Assembly (NCBI RefSeq): GCF_900090275.1
Contig: NZ_LT607755.1
Location: 930,001 to 994,000, forward strand
Direction: 5' to 3'
DNA length: 64,000 nucleotides
From: Micromonospora zamorensis
GTDB lineage: Bacteria; Actinomycetota; Actinomycetes; Mycobacteriales; Micromonosporaceae
The notes under the pieces were generated by a model. The model did no database searches. It was not told the origin of the DNA and worked only from the letters and a program-made list of their open reading frames with translations. Position numbers and translations under genes: made by a program. Shown here piece after piece: positions 50,764-59,392 of the stretch; within the stretch, counting starts at the first letter, position 1, and each line of letters opens with the position of its first letter.

Positions 50764-51432
50764 CTAGCCGGGGGCGCCCGGCAGCCCGGCGCGCAACCTC
50801 CAGACGGTGGTGCGCTTCACCCGGACGCTCTCCAGAGCCTCCGGCACCGGCACGTCGTACGCCGCCAGCTCGTCGAAGCGGTCCCGGGGCAGGAACGCCC
50901 GGCCGGGGTCACCGACCAGCGCCGGTGCGCCGGCCCGGGTGGCGCGCAGCAGGAACCGCAGCACCCGGCGGGCCATCGCGTCGCTGTAGAAGACGTCACC
51001 GGCGAGCACCACCTCGGCGTCCCCGGCGTCGCCGTCGAGGATGTCGCCGAACTCGGCGTCGACGCGTACCCCGTTGGCTTCCGCGTTGAGGGCGACCGCC
51101 GCCACCGCCAGCTCGTCCACCTCGACGGCTCGCACCGACGCCGCGCCGGCGCGGGCGGCGGCGATGGCCACCAGGCCGGAGCCGGAGGCGAGGTCGAGCA
51201 CCCGGCGGCCGGCGACCAGCTCCGGGTGGTCGGTCACGTAGCGGGCGAGCGCCTGCCCGCCGGCCCAGGCGAACGCCCAGAACGGCGGCGGCCGGTCGGT
51301 GGAGAACTCGCCTTCGGTCAGCTCCCACAGCCCGATCGGTTCGTCCGCCTGGTGCAGCCGCACCTCGGGGACGAACGGGACCGGGGCCAGCCGGGCGTGC
51401 AGCCGGACGAACGTGCTGGAGAGCTCGGACAC
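50764..51432 (-). CDS. Class I SAM-dependent methyltransferase (ETFB-lysine/PrmA-like)
   Basis: 222-aa methyltransferase: leader region PEVRLHQADEPIGLWE, FWAFAWAGGQALARYV, SAM loop VLDLASGSGLVAIAAARAGA (about residues 80-99), acidic loop VEVDELAVAA, and LAGDVFYSD. This pattern is that of the ETF-beta lysine/ribosomal-protein methyltransferase group. Start GTG 51432. Its stop is 9 bp before the P450 ATG on the same strand, so the two may be co-transcribed. Confidence 0.85.
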   Translation of the reverse strand: MSELSSTFVRLHARLAPVPFVPEVRLHQADEPIGLWELTEGEFSTDRPPPFWAFAWAGGQALARYVTDHPELVAGRRVLDLASGSGLVAIAAARAGAASVRAVEVDELAVAAVALNAEANGVRVDAEFGDILDGDAGDAEVVLAGDVFYSDAMARRVLRFLLRATRAGAPALVGDPGRAFLPRDRFDELAAYDVPVPEALESVRVKRTTVWRLRAGLPGAPG

Positions 51433-51583
51433 GTCGCCGATTGTCCCAGCGGCCCGGTGTCCGGCGTGTCGCGGGGGAGCGGTGACCGGTTCACCACCGT
51501 CGGTGAAAACCCACCCCGTCCTTGCCGGTCGGTGCGAACACACCCGTCTGGTCCGGCCGACGGGCCGCTCCTAGCGTTGCTCA

Positions 51584-52474
51584 GTGGAGACGACCGAACG
51601 GAGGGCGGCGGTGGTGACGGTGTGGCGGAATGCGGTGCGGGTAGGGGTGGTGCTGGCCTGTCTGAGCGGGGCGGAGCTGGCATTGGCCGCTCCGGCGCAG
51701 GCGGCGTTCAGCACCGAACTGAGTGGGCTGCCGGCCCGGTTCACCGCCGGCGAGCAGGTGCGCACGGTGTCCGCCGTCGTCTCCCGGACGGACCGGCGCG
51801 GGGGCTGCGTGAAGGTGCGCTGGTCGATGGTGCTGAGCGTGCAGGGCCTCCGGCTCGACCAGGTGAAGATGGACCGGGTGGAGGAGGCCGGTGACTTCCC
51901 GCTGCAGATTCAGACCGACGGTGACGTGGCCCGGTTGACCGACCGGCAGCTCGACCCGGGCACGCTCTGCCCGGGGCGCACGGTCACCGCCCGCTACCGG
52001 GTGGCCTTCGCCGAGGACGTCACCCAGGGACGGATCACTCTCGCCGCCGAGGCGTACGACGCCAACGCGCGCCTGCTGGCCCGACAGACGGCCACCCGCT
52101 CGGTGGTGGGTGCGGGTGGCACCCCGACCAGCACGCCGAAGCCGACCGCCACCCCGTCGGAGCCCAGCGAGACACCGAGCGCGCCGGCGGAGGAGGAGAG
52201 CACGTCCGTGGATGAGCCGGTGGGGGACTACCCGGTCGACGCCGCGCCACCGGCACCCGGACGCCCGGTCTCGCAGACCGGCGGGTTCGGGGTGGTGCAG
52301 GCCGCGTTCCTGCTCGGCGGGCTGCTGCTCTTCCTCGGAATGGGGTTGCTGATGCGGCTACGGCACCTGACCCGGGCCGCGGGCGCAGATGCCACGGAGC
52401 CCGACGACTCACCGGTGGACCGGCGCTGGGAGCGCCCCACCACCGCCGACCGTTGGCGACCGGCCCGCCGCTGA
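51584..52474 (+). CDS. Secreted, membrane-tethered hypothetical surface protein
   Basis: 296-aa protein. Signal peptide to about residue 41 (AQAA), a beta-rich extracellular domain (45-170) with two Cys (GGCVKVRW, GTLCPG), a Thr/Pro/Ser-rich stalk (about 175-235) and a C-terminal transmembrane helix (VVQAAFLLGGLLLFLGMGLL) with a basic cytoplasmic tail. No LPxTG motif. Function unknown. GTG 51584 has a TAGCGT box (51572-51577) with 6 nt between it and the start, again leaderless-looking. Confidence 0.75.
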   Translation: METTERRAAVVTVWRNAVRVGVVLACLSGAELALAAPAQAAFSTELSGLPARFTAGEQVRTVSAVVSRTDRRGGCVKVRWSMVLSVQGLRLDQVKMDRVEEAGDFPLQIQTDGDVARLTDRQLDPGTLCPGRTVTARYRVAFAEDVTQGRITLAAEAYDANARLLARQTATRSVVGAGGTPTSTPKPTATPSEPSETPSAPAEEESTSVDEPVGDYPVDAAPPAPGRPVSQTGGFGVVQAAFLLGGLLLFLGMGLLMRLRHLTRAAGADATEPDDSPVDRRWERPTTADRWRPARR

Positions 52475-52482
52475 CCTCAGGG

Positions 52483-52516
52483 CCGTGGGGGCCGGCGGAC
52501 CTGCCGACCCCCACGG
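52483..52516. terminator. Bidirectional hairpin between the surface protein and the M36 protease
   Basis: 14-bp arms 52483-52496 and 52503-52516 with one mismatch, 6-nt loop, followed by TTTCTC. It lies between two convergent genes. Confidence 0.75.
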
Positions 52517-52520
52517 TTTC

Positions 52521-55451
52521 TCAGTTGGAGAACGCCTGGAACTCGGCGATCCTGACCTGCGACCGGGCCGGACTGGCCGTCGCGCAGTCCGTCGTGGTGG
52601 CCGGGTCGTCGTCCTGCTCGCCCGCGTAGTGCGGGCCACCGGTGCACTGACTCGCCAGCACCTCCAGTCGCAGGTGGGTGGCGACGGTGCTGGGCACCGC
52701 GAACGTCCGGAGGTTGATGTCCCGGCTGTACGCCCGGTACGCCCCGCCGGGGAACGCGTCGCCCGCGCTCGTGTAGATGCGCTGCCACCGCGCCGGGTCG
52801 GCGCAGTCGGTGGTCGTCGCGTTGCAGGCGGAAACCGCGAACGAGCGCAGCGCGCTGAGCGCGTTCTGACTGCCGGTGTCGGCGTCGCCGGCGATCGCCG
52901 GGCGCAGCATCGCGCTGACGTTCACCCGCTTGACCGTCTGCGGGGCGCCCCCGGGCAGCGCCACGGTGAGCTGCCGGCCGGCCACCCCGTCCAGGGAGGC
53001 CCAGTTCGTCGCCTCGGTGTCGTCGGCGACCCGGTCCAGGTTGACCCCGTCGCCGGTGATCGTCGCCCCGGACGCGGTGGACGCGAGGTTACGGCTCATC
53101 CGCAGGTCCACGTACCCGTCCTGACCGGCCCGGGCGACCACGCTGAGCCGCTGGTGCCCGAAGCCGGGCGCGACGGCCAGCAGGTCGTACGTGCCGGCCA
53201 CCATCTCCACGGTGTCCGGGATCGGCGTCGCCGGGTCGGTGTCGGCGATCGGCGTCGCCCGCGCCTCGTACGTCCCGACGTACACCCGGATCGGCGCGTC
53301 GGCGCTGTCCCCGCGTGGACGGAGGGTCAGCGTGGCGTTGCCACCACGCGGCGAGGCGAAGCTCGGCGTCGGGTCGGTGTCGGTGGCGCCGTTGGTGGCG
53401 GCGTCCCGGCCCATCCCGGAGCGGGCGAACTCGGCCCAGATCAGGTCCTGGTTGGCACCACCGAAGCGGAGCAGGTCGGCGGTGAGCATGTTGTCCCGCA
53501 TGTCGAGCATGCTGACCTGGCTGGCGGCCTGGAGCAGGAACGAGTCGAACACCAGTTGCGACCAGCGCCGGTTGCCCGGGCACTGGTCGGCGGCGACCTT
53601 CCCCTGTGCGCAGTCGAGCTGCCGCTGCGGGGTGCCGAGGCCGTACCGCTTGACCAGTGCGGAGCGGACCCGGAAGTTGGTGGCGCCCCAGATCTCCCCG
53701 TCGGCGTGCACGGCCGGGCCGCCGGTGTTGTAGCCGATGTCGGAGTAGTTGAGCGGGCTGCGGCTGAGGTCGTAGTTGCGGATGCCGCTGACCAGGTTGC
53801 CGGTGACGTAGCCGCCGGTGATGAAGGGCGTCTCGCCGGGCGCGCGCAGCCCGTGCTGGAAGAGGTACTCGGCGGCGAGCAGGTCGCCCCACGACTCACC
53901 CATCGACCCGCCCTGGTGGCCGCTGATCCCGCTGTCCGGGCCGGCGATCATCCGGTTGGTGATCGCGTGGGTGTATTCGTGGCCGATCACCGTCATGTCG
54001 TAGTCGCCGTCCACACACGGCGGGTACGGCCCGCCCGCCTGCGGCTGCCACAGGTACATGTTGGTGGTCGGCGGCACGCCGTCGCGCCCGGTGCCCTGGT
54101 TGGCGTTGTTCCGGTTGCCGGTCAGCGCGCCCTGCTGGGCACGGCCCTGCTCGGCGTCACCGCCCAGCCCGGCCGGGGTGAGGTTGACCGCCTGGAGGTT
54201 CCACGCCGACTCGGTGAAGCCCAACTGGTACGACCAGTCGTGCATCCGGTTGTGCATGGCGAACAGGTTGGCGATCGACGCGTCTGCGTCGTTGCGCTGG
54301 GCGGAGGTGAACACCTCCGGGTTGCACTTCGACTGGTGCCACTGGTCGGTGAAGGGGTATTCGTAGCGACGGTCCGGGCTGGTGGGCGCCGGGACGACCG
54401 GGGTGCCGGCACCCCAGGAGAGCACCGTGTTGGCCGAGTTGCCACGCGAGGTGAAGGTCGGCGTGCCGGTGGCCGCGTCGACGTCCCACGGCTGGCCGGT
54501 GGCCGGGTCGCGCCAGGCGGCCTGGCAGCCGGGTGCCGGGTCGCCGCACCAGCGCACCCGGGGGTCCTGCCCCGGGCCGAGGTCGCGGGGCGGGGTGGCC
54601 GGGAAGACCGCCCAGCTCGGGTTGTCGGAGTCGAAGTCGACGAGGTCCTCACGGACCAGCACCTGCCCGGTGCTGCCGTCCACGTAGCTGGTGAACGCGG
54701 CCGGGTGCTCGGTGTCCGCGCCGATCATGGTCACCTCGTAGGCGGCCCGTGGCCCGTCCAGCGGGGTGGGTACGGCCACCGACCGGATGGTGTGGCTGGC
54801 CACCGCGCCGGGGGTCAGCTTGGCGTCGGCGAGCGCGGCGGCGTACGCCTGCTCGGCGGTGCGGGTCGCGGGTGCCGGTGTTCCGGTGTTGCGGGCCAGC
54901 GAGGAGCTGACCGAGAGCACAGTGCCCTTGGCGACCGCGAGGGTGACGAGGCCGTCCGGCCCGGCGGGCAGGTCGCCGAACCGTTGCCGGAGGGTGACCA
55001 CGGCACCGCTGCCGATCGGCCGGACCAGCACGCGTTCCATGGCGGCCACCGAGGCGGCGTCCAGCCCGAACAGGTCGCGGTTCGCGGTCAGGTAGGCCCG
55101 TGCGGCGGCCTCCGGGTCGGCGGGCAGCCCGGTGGCGAGAGGGGTACGACCGGGGCCGAGCGCCTGCGGGGTGCCGAGTCGGTTCCACCGGACGTCGGGG
55201 TCGGCGGCGCGGGCCAGGCCGCGCTGGCGGGCGTCGGGTGCCGCCGTACCGGTGCGGTTGTCGACGTCTGCGGGCTCGTGGCCCTCGGCGAACGGTCCGG
55301 AACTGCGCGCGGCGGACGCCGCGTTGCCGGTGGGGGCCGCGGTGCTCACGCCGGTGGGGAGCAGCGCGGCGACCGTCGCCGTCGTTGCCAGGACGGCGAT
55401 GAGCCGGCGTCGACGCCGGCTCATCGGGGGTAACCACTCCGGTTGTGGCAC
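52521..55451 (-). CDS. Secreted M36 (fungalysin-like) zinc metallopeptidase
   Basis: 976-aa secreted protease. Signal peptide about residues 10-40, FTP-like propeptide (about 90-280, YVDGSTGQVLVREDLVD), then the catalytic domain with HEYTH (H491, E492, H495) and the third ligand E in GGSMGESWGDLLAAEY. C-terminal region has a carboxypeptidase-regulatory-like beta domain (PIRVYVGTYEARATP to YVDLRMSRN) and a carbohydrate- or F5/8-like tail ending FQAFSN. GTG 55451 is chosen because AGGAGGT lies 4 nt upstream; ATG 55424 is a possible internal start. It would degrade extracellular protein. Confidence 0.9.
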   Translation of the reverse strand: MPQPEWLPPMSRRRRRLIAVLATTATVAALLPTGVSTAAPTGNAASAARSSGPFAEGHEPADVDNRTGTAAPDARQRGLARAADPDVRWNRLGTPQALGPGRTPLATGLPADPEAAARAYLTANRDLFGLDAASVAAMERVLVRPIGSGAVVTLRQRFGDLPAGPDGLVTLAVAKGTVLSVSSSLARNTGTPAPATRTAEQAYAAALADAKLTPGAVASHTIRSVAVPTPLDGPRAAYEVTMIGADTEHPAAFTSYVDGSTGQVLVREDLVDFDSDNPSWAVFPATPPRDLGPGQDPRVRWCGDPAPGCQAAWRDPATGQPWDVDAATGTPTFTSRGNSANTVLSWGAGTPVVPAPTSPDRRYEYPFTDQWHQSKCNPEVFTSAQRNDADASIANLFAMHNRMHDWSYQLGFTESAWNLQAVNLTPAGLGGDAEQGRAQQGALTGNRNNANQGTGRDGVPPTTNMYLWQPQAGGPYPPCVDGDYDMTVIGHEYTHAITNRMIAGPDSGISGHQGGSMGESWGDLLAAEYLFQHGLRAPGETPFITGGYVTGNLVSGIRNYDLSRSPLNYSDIGYNTGGPAVHADGEIWGATNFRVRSALVKRYGLGTPQRQLDCAQGKVAADQCPGNRRWSQLVFDSFLLQAASQVSMLDMRDNMLTADLLRFGGANQDLIWAEFARSGMGRDAATNGATDTDPTPSFASPRGGNATLTLRPRGDSADAPIRVYVGTYEARATPIADTDPATPIPDTVEMVAGTYDLLAVAPGFGHQRLSVVARAGQDGYVDLRMSRNLASTASGATITGDGVNLDRVADDTEATNWASLDGVAGRQLTVALPGGAPQTVKRVNVSAMLRPAIAGDADTGSQNALSALRSFAVSACNATTTDCADPARWQRIYTSAGDAFPGGAYRAYSRDINLRTFAVPSTVATHLRLEVLASQCTGGPHYAGEQDDDPATTTDCATASPARSQVRIAEFQAFSN

Positions 55452-55543
55452 GGGACCTCCTCGTGGGAGCGGGATGGTCGGCGAATCGCCGACCGTCAGT
55501 GCGCGATGACGCATGTGCATCTGTGGATATCAGTCGATCGTGA

Positions 55544-55720
55544 TGGCGGCAAGGGCTGGGGGCGCCCACGGGCCAGGAGTTCGAAGTCTTCGCCCGGGTT
55601 CCGGTGATCGACATGCTGCTCGGCGACGACCGGCTACGGGCATTCCACGTCGCGCACGACGACGGCCACCACCTACGGTGGCGGCCGTCGCGCTGGTGCC
55701 GCCGCTGTGGCGGCGGGTGA
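55544..55720 (+). pseudogene. Unassigned coding-like fragment without a start
   Basis: 59 sense codons open after a stop at 55541, with strong GC third-position bias (EFEVFARVPVIDMLLGDDRL to FHVAHDDGHHLRW). No usable start with a ribosome site and no family recognised. It sits in the 349-bp gap before the TIGR03086 gene and looks like a gene remnant. The rest of the gap (55452-55543, 55721-55800) holds nothing supportable. Confidence 0.35.
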
Positions 55721-55800
55721 AGGATGGGCGGGTGCCCGCCCCAACGGTGGCGACGGCACACGGGGGCGTCCACCGCCGGAGCGTGACGCCGCGGGAGGGG

Positions 55801-56382
55801 TCAGTCGCTCGGTGCCCAGTCGGGGTCGCGGCCGAAGGCGGCCAGGAGGTGGTCCTGCTCGTCGGCGTCGTCGGGCACCCGCACCCCGGTCCGGACCAGG
55901 TTGTTGCGCCGGTAGTCGTCGATCTCGTTGGCGAACCACCGGGCGGCCACGCGCACGGCGTCCGGGTCGAGCCGAGGCTGTACGCCGATCGCCACCGCCA
56001 CGTCCCAGCCGTGGATGAGGTGCTCGGCGAGGAGTTGCTGGAGGTATTCCGCGGCGGGGGTGTCGCCACCGGAGAGGTGCACGGTGCGGTCGATCGTGCC
56101 GGGATGGGTGGCGGCGATCTCGGCCTGCGCGGCCGCCTCCCGCGCCGCCGTGATCGGGTCGGCGCCGAGCTGGTCACCGTCGAGTCGGTCGCCGACCTCC
56201 TCGATGGTCCGGCCGGCGAGCAGCGGAACGCTCCACCGGTCCTCGTTCACCACGTGGTTTACCAGCGTGCGCACGTCCCAGTCCGAGCAGGGTGTCGGGT
56301 CGGACCACTGGCCGGGCTCGACCTGGTCCACCCGGTCGACGAACTCGGCCAGGCTCCGGCGGTACGCCTCCAGCAGATCCAT
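55801..56382 (-). CDS. TIGR03086 family (DinB/maleylpyruvate isomerase-like) metal-binding protein
   Basis: 193-aa four-helix-bundle protein. SDWDVRTLVNHVVNEDRW and 'QQLLAEHLIHGWDVAVAIGV' carry the His ligands of the DinB-like metal site, in the TIGR03086 arrangement. Relatives are mycothiol-dependent or unassigned enzymes. ATG 56382 is preceded by AACAATCGGC, not by a ribosome site. Same strand as the TetR gene upstream (81 bp gap), so possibly under its control. Confidence 0.82.
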   Translation of the reverse strand: MDLLEAYRRSLAEFVDRVDQVEPGQWSDPTPCSDWDVRTLVNHVVNEDRWSVPLLAGRTIEEVGDRLDGDQLGADPITAAREAAAQAEIAATHPGTIDRTVHLSGGDTPAAEYLQQLLAEHLIHGWDVAVAIGVQPRLDPDAVRVAARWFANEIDDYRRNNLVRTGVRVPDDADEQDHLLAAFGRDPDWAPSD

Positions 56383-56462
56383 GCTGCCGATTGTTCCGGT
56401 CCACGGGGCGGGCCGAGCCGTTTTGCCCGGCCTGGTGTGGGTGATTGCGCTGGCCGCCCGGC

Positions 56463-57065
56463 TCAGTCCAGGTCGGTGGGGTCCAGGCCGAGCTCCCGGG
56501 CGGTGACCAGCCGGACCCACTCGCCGAACTGCCGGCGGGAGATCACCCGGTCGTGCACGGCGAGTTGGACGGCGAGGCCGTCCATGACCGCGCTGATCCG
56601 CCAGGCGGCCCCGTCCGGGTCGGCGCACTGGAAGGTGCCGTCGGCCACGCCCGCCGAGATCACCGCCGCCAGGTCCTGACGCCAGCGCAGGTCGAGTCGG
56701 CGGGAGACCTTCTCCAACTCCGGCGTACGCAGCGACTCGGACCAGCCGTCGATCCACATCGACCACGAGGCACCACGGCCGGCCGGTGTGTAGAGCTTGA
56801 GGATCCGGCGGAGCTTGGTCAGCGGTGGGGCCGAGGACCGGGTCACCACGTCCAGTCTGGCGAGATCCTGCTCGACCGCGTACGCGAACGCCTGTGAGAG
56901 CAACCGCTCCTTGGTGGCGAAGTGGTAGAAAACCAGTGCCTGACTCACGCCGGCGGCCTGCGCCACATCCGCCGTTCGGGTATTGGCCAGCCCGCGCTCC
57001 ACGATCACGTCACAGGCGGTGCGCAGCAGGGCATCCAGGCGGATCTCGGCCGCACGTCTCGTCAC
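56463..57065 (-). CDS. TetR-family transcriptional regulator
   Basis: 200-aa regulator. N-terminal helix-turn-helix RTADVAQAAGVSQALVFYHF (about residues 30-49) and a helical ligand domain with WSMWIDGWSESLRTPEL, like the BetI-type C-terminal region. Targets unknown. GTG 57065 has TACGGT (57078-57073) exactly 7 nt upstream, so the gene appears leaderless. Likely controls itself and the TIGR03086 gene downstream. Confidence 0.88.
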   Translation of the reverse strand: MTRRAAEIRLDALLRTACDVIVERGLANTRTADVAQAAGVSQALVFYHFATKERLLSQAFAYAVEQDLARLDVVTRSSAPPLTKLRRILKLYTPAGRGASWSMWIDGWSESLRTPELEKVSRRLDLRWRQDLAAVISAGVADGTFQCADPDGAAWRISAVMDGLAVQLAVHDRVISRRQFGEWVRLVTARELGLDPTDLD

Positions 57066-57453
57066 GACCGTTACCGTAGCCCATCCGAGTGAACACGAAC
57101 AGTTACCACCGCACCCTGATCCGCGCTGCGACAGTCGGAAGCCGGACACTTTCTCAGGCCCTCTTCGGTCGTTCTCCAAGGAGTGTCCGTCGAGGTCCGC
57201 CGGCACGAGCTGATGCGCGCGTACACCCTTCTCGCGACCTGCGACACGATGATGACGATGATTGCCTAATGGTTTCGGAGGGTGACCGTCCGCAACGAAT
57301 GGCGGCATCAGGCCAGCCCCCTAGGAAGCCCTGCGGGACGGCGCTGATCCCACCCGCGCCGAGGGTGGGACGCGCCGAGGCGACCCCGAGTTGGCAGTCG
57401 TTCACCGGCTCGGCTAAAGTTCTCATCCGTCACCCGGGAACGTCCGGGGGCGT
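57066..57453. other. Intergenic region with tRNA promoter
   Basis: 388 bp, no gene supported. The tRNA cluster promoter is TTGGCA (57391-57396), 18-nt spacer, TAAAGT (57415-57420), 33 bp before tRNA-Gly. A hairpin TCCCACCC/GGGTGGGA occupies 57348-57370. Short GATGAT repeats near 57247 have no evident meaning. Confidence 0.5.
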
Positions 57454-57526
57454 GCGGACGTAGCGCAGCTGGTAGCGCATCACCTTGCCAAGGTGAGGGT
57501 CGCGGGTTCGAATCCCGTCGTCCGCT
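57454..57526 (+). tRNA. tRNA-Gly (GCC), first copy
   Basis: 73-nt cloverleaf: acceptor GCGGACG pairs CGTCCGC, anticodon loop TTGCCAA gives GCC, T-loop TTCGAAT. No encoded CCA. Identical to the copy at 59294-59366. Confidence 0.95.
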
Positions 57527-57560
57527 CGGAGCTGCCGCCACGCATGACGGGGGCAACCTC

Positions 57561-57631
57561 GGTGGGGTGGCCGAGAGGCGAGGCAACGGCCTGCAAAGCC
57601 GTCTACGCGGGTTCAAATCCCGTCCCCACCT
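57561..57631 (+). tRNA. tRNA-Cys (GCA)
   Basis: 71-nt cloverleaf: acceptor GGTGGGG pairs CCCCACC, anticodon loop CTGCAAA gives GCA, T-loop TTCAAAT, discriminator T as expected for Cys. This tRNA is absent from the second tRNA copy downstream. Confidence 0.95.
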
Positions 57632-57644
57632 CGGCAACAAGCAC

Positions 57645-57719
57645 GGGCGATTGGCGCAGTGGGAGCGCGCTTCCTTGACACGGAAGAGGTCACTGGTTCA
57701 AACCCAGTATCGCCCACCA
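57645..57719 (+). tRNA. tRNA-Val (GAC) with encoded CCA, first copy
   Basis: Acceptor GGGCGAT pairs ATCGCCC, anticodon loop TTGACAC gives GAC, T-loop TTCAAAC. The CCA end is encoded at 57717-57719. Identical to the copy at 59393-59467. Confidence 0.95.
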
Positions 57720-57724
57720 CAGAG

Positions 57725-57760
57725 AACGGCTCGTCACCGAAAGCCCGGTGACGAGCCGTT
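57725..57760. terminator. Strong terminator after the first tRNA group
   Basis: Exact 15-bp arms 57725-57739 and 57746-57760, 6-nt loop, followed by CTGCTT. It serves the tRNA transcript and, on the other strand, the winged-helix gene that ends at 57778. Confidence 0.85.
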
Positions 57761-57777
57761 CTGCTTATCCCTGCGGC

Positions 57778-58296
57778 TCATCCGACGCTGAGCCGGTAAC
57801 CGATCCCGCGAACGGTGTGCACGCGCAGGGTGTCGTCGGCGGCGCGCAGTTTGCGGCGTAACCGCTTGACGGCCGAGTGCAGGATCGACGTGTCGCCGAG
57901 GTACGCGCAGCCCCAGACCGACTCGAAGAGCCTCTCGTACGTCCAGACTCCGAGCGGTGCGGTGGCGAGCTGGGTGAGCAGGCGGCGCTCGAGTCGGGTC
58001 AGGGCCAGCGGTTGTCCACGCCACGTCACCAGATGGCCGAGCGGGTCGATCGTGAGGTCACCGAGACTGGTCCGGCCGGCGGTGCCGGCGGGAGCGGCTG
58101 CGGCGGGAGTGGGAACGGCTGCGGAGGTGGAGAGCCGCGCCGGCCGGCTGCTGGCCGGCGGGCCGATCATCGCCTGCAACTCCGCGAGGTCGGTGCAGAT
58201 CACCAGGGTGCCGAGGCCGTTCAGGCGCCGCACCATCCGCTCGCGCACCGACACGTCGGCGGTCACGCAGAATACGAGGGACACATCGTCGATCAC
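57778..58296 (-). CDS. OmpR/PhoB-type winged-helix regulator lacking a normal receiver domain
   Basis: 172-aa protein. The C-terminal 95 residues are a PhoB-like DNA-binding domain: LGDLTIDPLGHLVTWRG, 'LTRLERRLLTQLATAPLGVW' (helix 1), SAVKRLRRKLRAAD (recognition), VRGIGYRLSVG. The N-terminal 45 residues (LVFCVTADVSVRERMVRRLN) resemble only the start of a receiver fold and no phospho-acceptor Asp can be placed; an Ala/Pro linker follows. It is probably phosphorylation-independent. GTG 58296 is 7 nt from GGGGAGG. It lies between duplicated tRNAs. Confidence 0.8.
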   Translation of the reverse strand: MIDDVSLVFCVTADVSVRERMVRRLNGLGTLVICTDLAELQAMIGPPASSRPARLSTSAAVPTPAAAAPAGTAGRTSLGDLTIDPLGHLVTWRGQPLALTRLERRLLTQLATAPLGVWTYERLFESVWGCAYLGDTSILHSAVKRLRRKLRAADDTLRVHTVRGIGYRLSVG

Positions 58297-58347
58297 TGTT
58301 GTACCTCCCCAGGGCCAGTGAAAGACAACGCTGTCTGAACCCCGTAG

Positions 58348-58569
58348 TCAATGGTTTCCGCACCCCGTGACCCGTTCGGGTTCGCTGACTACGCGCTCTC
58401 CGCTTCGCCCGCACACCGCGTTCTGCGCGAAGCCGAGCGGATCAGGCTGGCTCAGAATCTCCCGTTCGATCGCCGCGGCCACGCCCTCCGCCGGGATTCC
58501 GGACACCCGGGCACAGGCCGGCACGAACGAGGCCAGCTCGGTGGTTTCGGCGCCGAGGACGACCAGGTC
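58348..58569 (-). pseudogene. Truncated coding fragment, unknown family, on the minus strand
   Basis: 73 sense codons with strong coding bias (LVVLGAETTELASFVPACAR, GIPAEGVAAAIEREILSQPD) that end at a stop at 58348 but begin directly after a stop at 58572, so the N-terminus is missing. No family recognised. It abuts the TetR fragment at about 58567, as if two genes had been broken and joined. Confidence 0.5.
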
Positions 58570-58838
58570 TCATCGTCGGCGCGTCGATGGAGCGCGCACA
58601 CCAGGACCAGCGGGTCGCCGACCGGCTCCGGTCGACGACGCAGTCCCTGGAGTCGGCGCTCTACGACCTGCTGGCCGAGGCGCAGCTGCGGGGCCAGATC
58701 ACGTCCGCTCGCAGCGCCACCGATCTGGCCGGCTTCCTGGTGACCAGCCTCCAGGGTCTTCGGGTGATGGGCGCCATCAACCCGGACCGGGCGGCGCTGA
58801 CGCGCTACGCCGAGGTCGCGCTCACCTGCCTGGACTGA
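58566..58838 (+). pseudogene. TetR-family regulator fragment (C-terminal half only)
   Basis: About 90 codons matching the end of a TetR ligand domain: GLIVGASMERAHQDQRVADR, LYDLLAEAQLRGQIT, 'ATDLAGFLVTSLQGLRVMGA' and a final ALTRYAEVALTCLD. The DNA-binding half is missing. ATG 58587 could start a short product but no ribosome site supports it. Probably a broken gene. Confidence 0.65.
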
Positions 58839-58902
58839 GTGGGGTGTCGCGCGCACGGGCCGACCACCTCGATCGAGGCGGCCGGCCCGTGACGTTGAGC
58901 CC

Positions 58903-59145
58903 TCACAGCGGAGGCGCGATGTCCCGCCGCTCCTCGACCTGGCGGTACTCCACCGGCTGCTCGGTGGTGGTGACGACCTGGCGGCGACGACTGAAGATCA
59001 GCGTGGTCATGATCAGGCCGAGCACGCCGGCTCCCATCAGGATCCAGCCGACCACGTCCAGGTCGATGCCGCCGACGCTCGCATCCAGCGCGAAGGTGAG
59101 AATCGCGCCGAGCGCGATGAGGAAGATGCTGGTGCCGATACCCAC
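58903..59145 (-). CDS. Small two-helix membrane protein (DUF6458 type)
   Basis: 80-aa protein: helix 1 GIGTSIFLIALGAILTFAL, short loop VGGIDLDVVG, helix 2 WILMGAGVLGLIMTTLIF, then a basic/acidic tail (SRRRQVVTTTEQPVEYR). The pattern is common in actinomycete genomes as DUF6458; no function. GTG 59145 has AAGGAGG 5 nt upstream, deciding the start over the longer frame to 59190. Confidence 0.8.
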   Translation of the reverse strand: MGIGTSIFLIALGAILTFALDASVGGIDLDVVGWILMGAGVLGLIMTTLIFSRRRQVVTTTEQPVEYRQVEERRDIAPPL

Positions 59146-59293
59146 GACAGCCTCCTTAAGGGGGTGTGGTGTGCTGTCGAGATTCCTCAATACCCCGCTG
59201 CCGACCAGTGCAACCGCAACCGCCCAGGGTGCCGCGCCAAGCGATCTTGGTATCAGGTAGAGTTCACCTGTCGCCGGCGGTTGTCGGGGACGT

Positions 59294-59366
59294 GCGGACG
59301 TAGCGCAGCTGGTAGCGCATCACCTTGCCAAGGTGAGGGTCGCGGGTTCGAATCCCGTCGTCCGCT
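59294..59366 (+). tRNA. tRNA-Gly (GCC), second copy
   Basis: Identical in all 73 nt to 57454-57526, and two bases beyond on the 3' side. Upstream flanks differ apart from a few bases. Confidence 0.95.
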
Positions 59367-59392
59367 CGCGATGTGCCCCACGGGGCCACCAC

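Noticed and set aside
52389..55433. 1014-codon open frame antisense to the M36 protease
   Set aside because: High-GC shadow frame without motifs; the protease on the other strand has HEYTH and a good ribosome site.
58351..58743. 130-codon open frame across the broken-gene junction
   Set aside because: It runs in a third frame across both fragments and has Arg/Ser-rich, non-family sequence.
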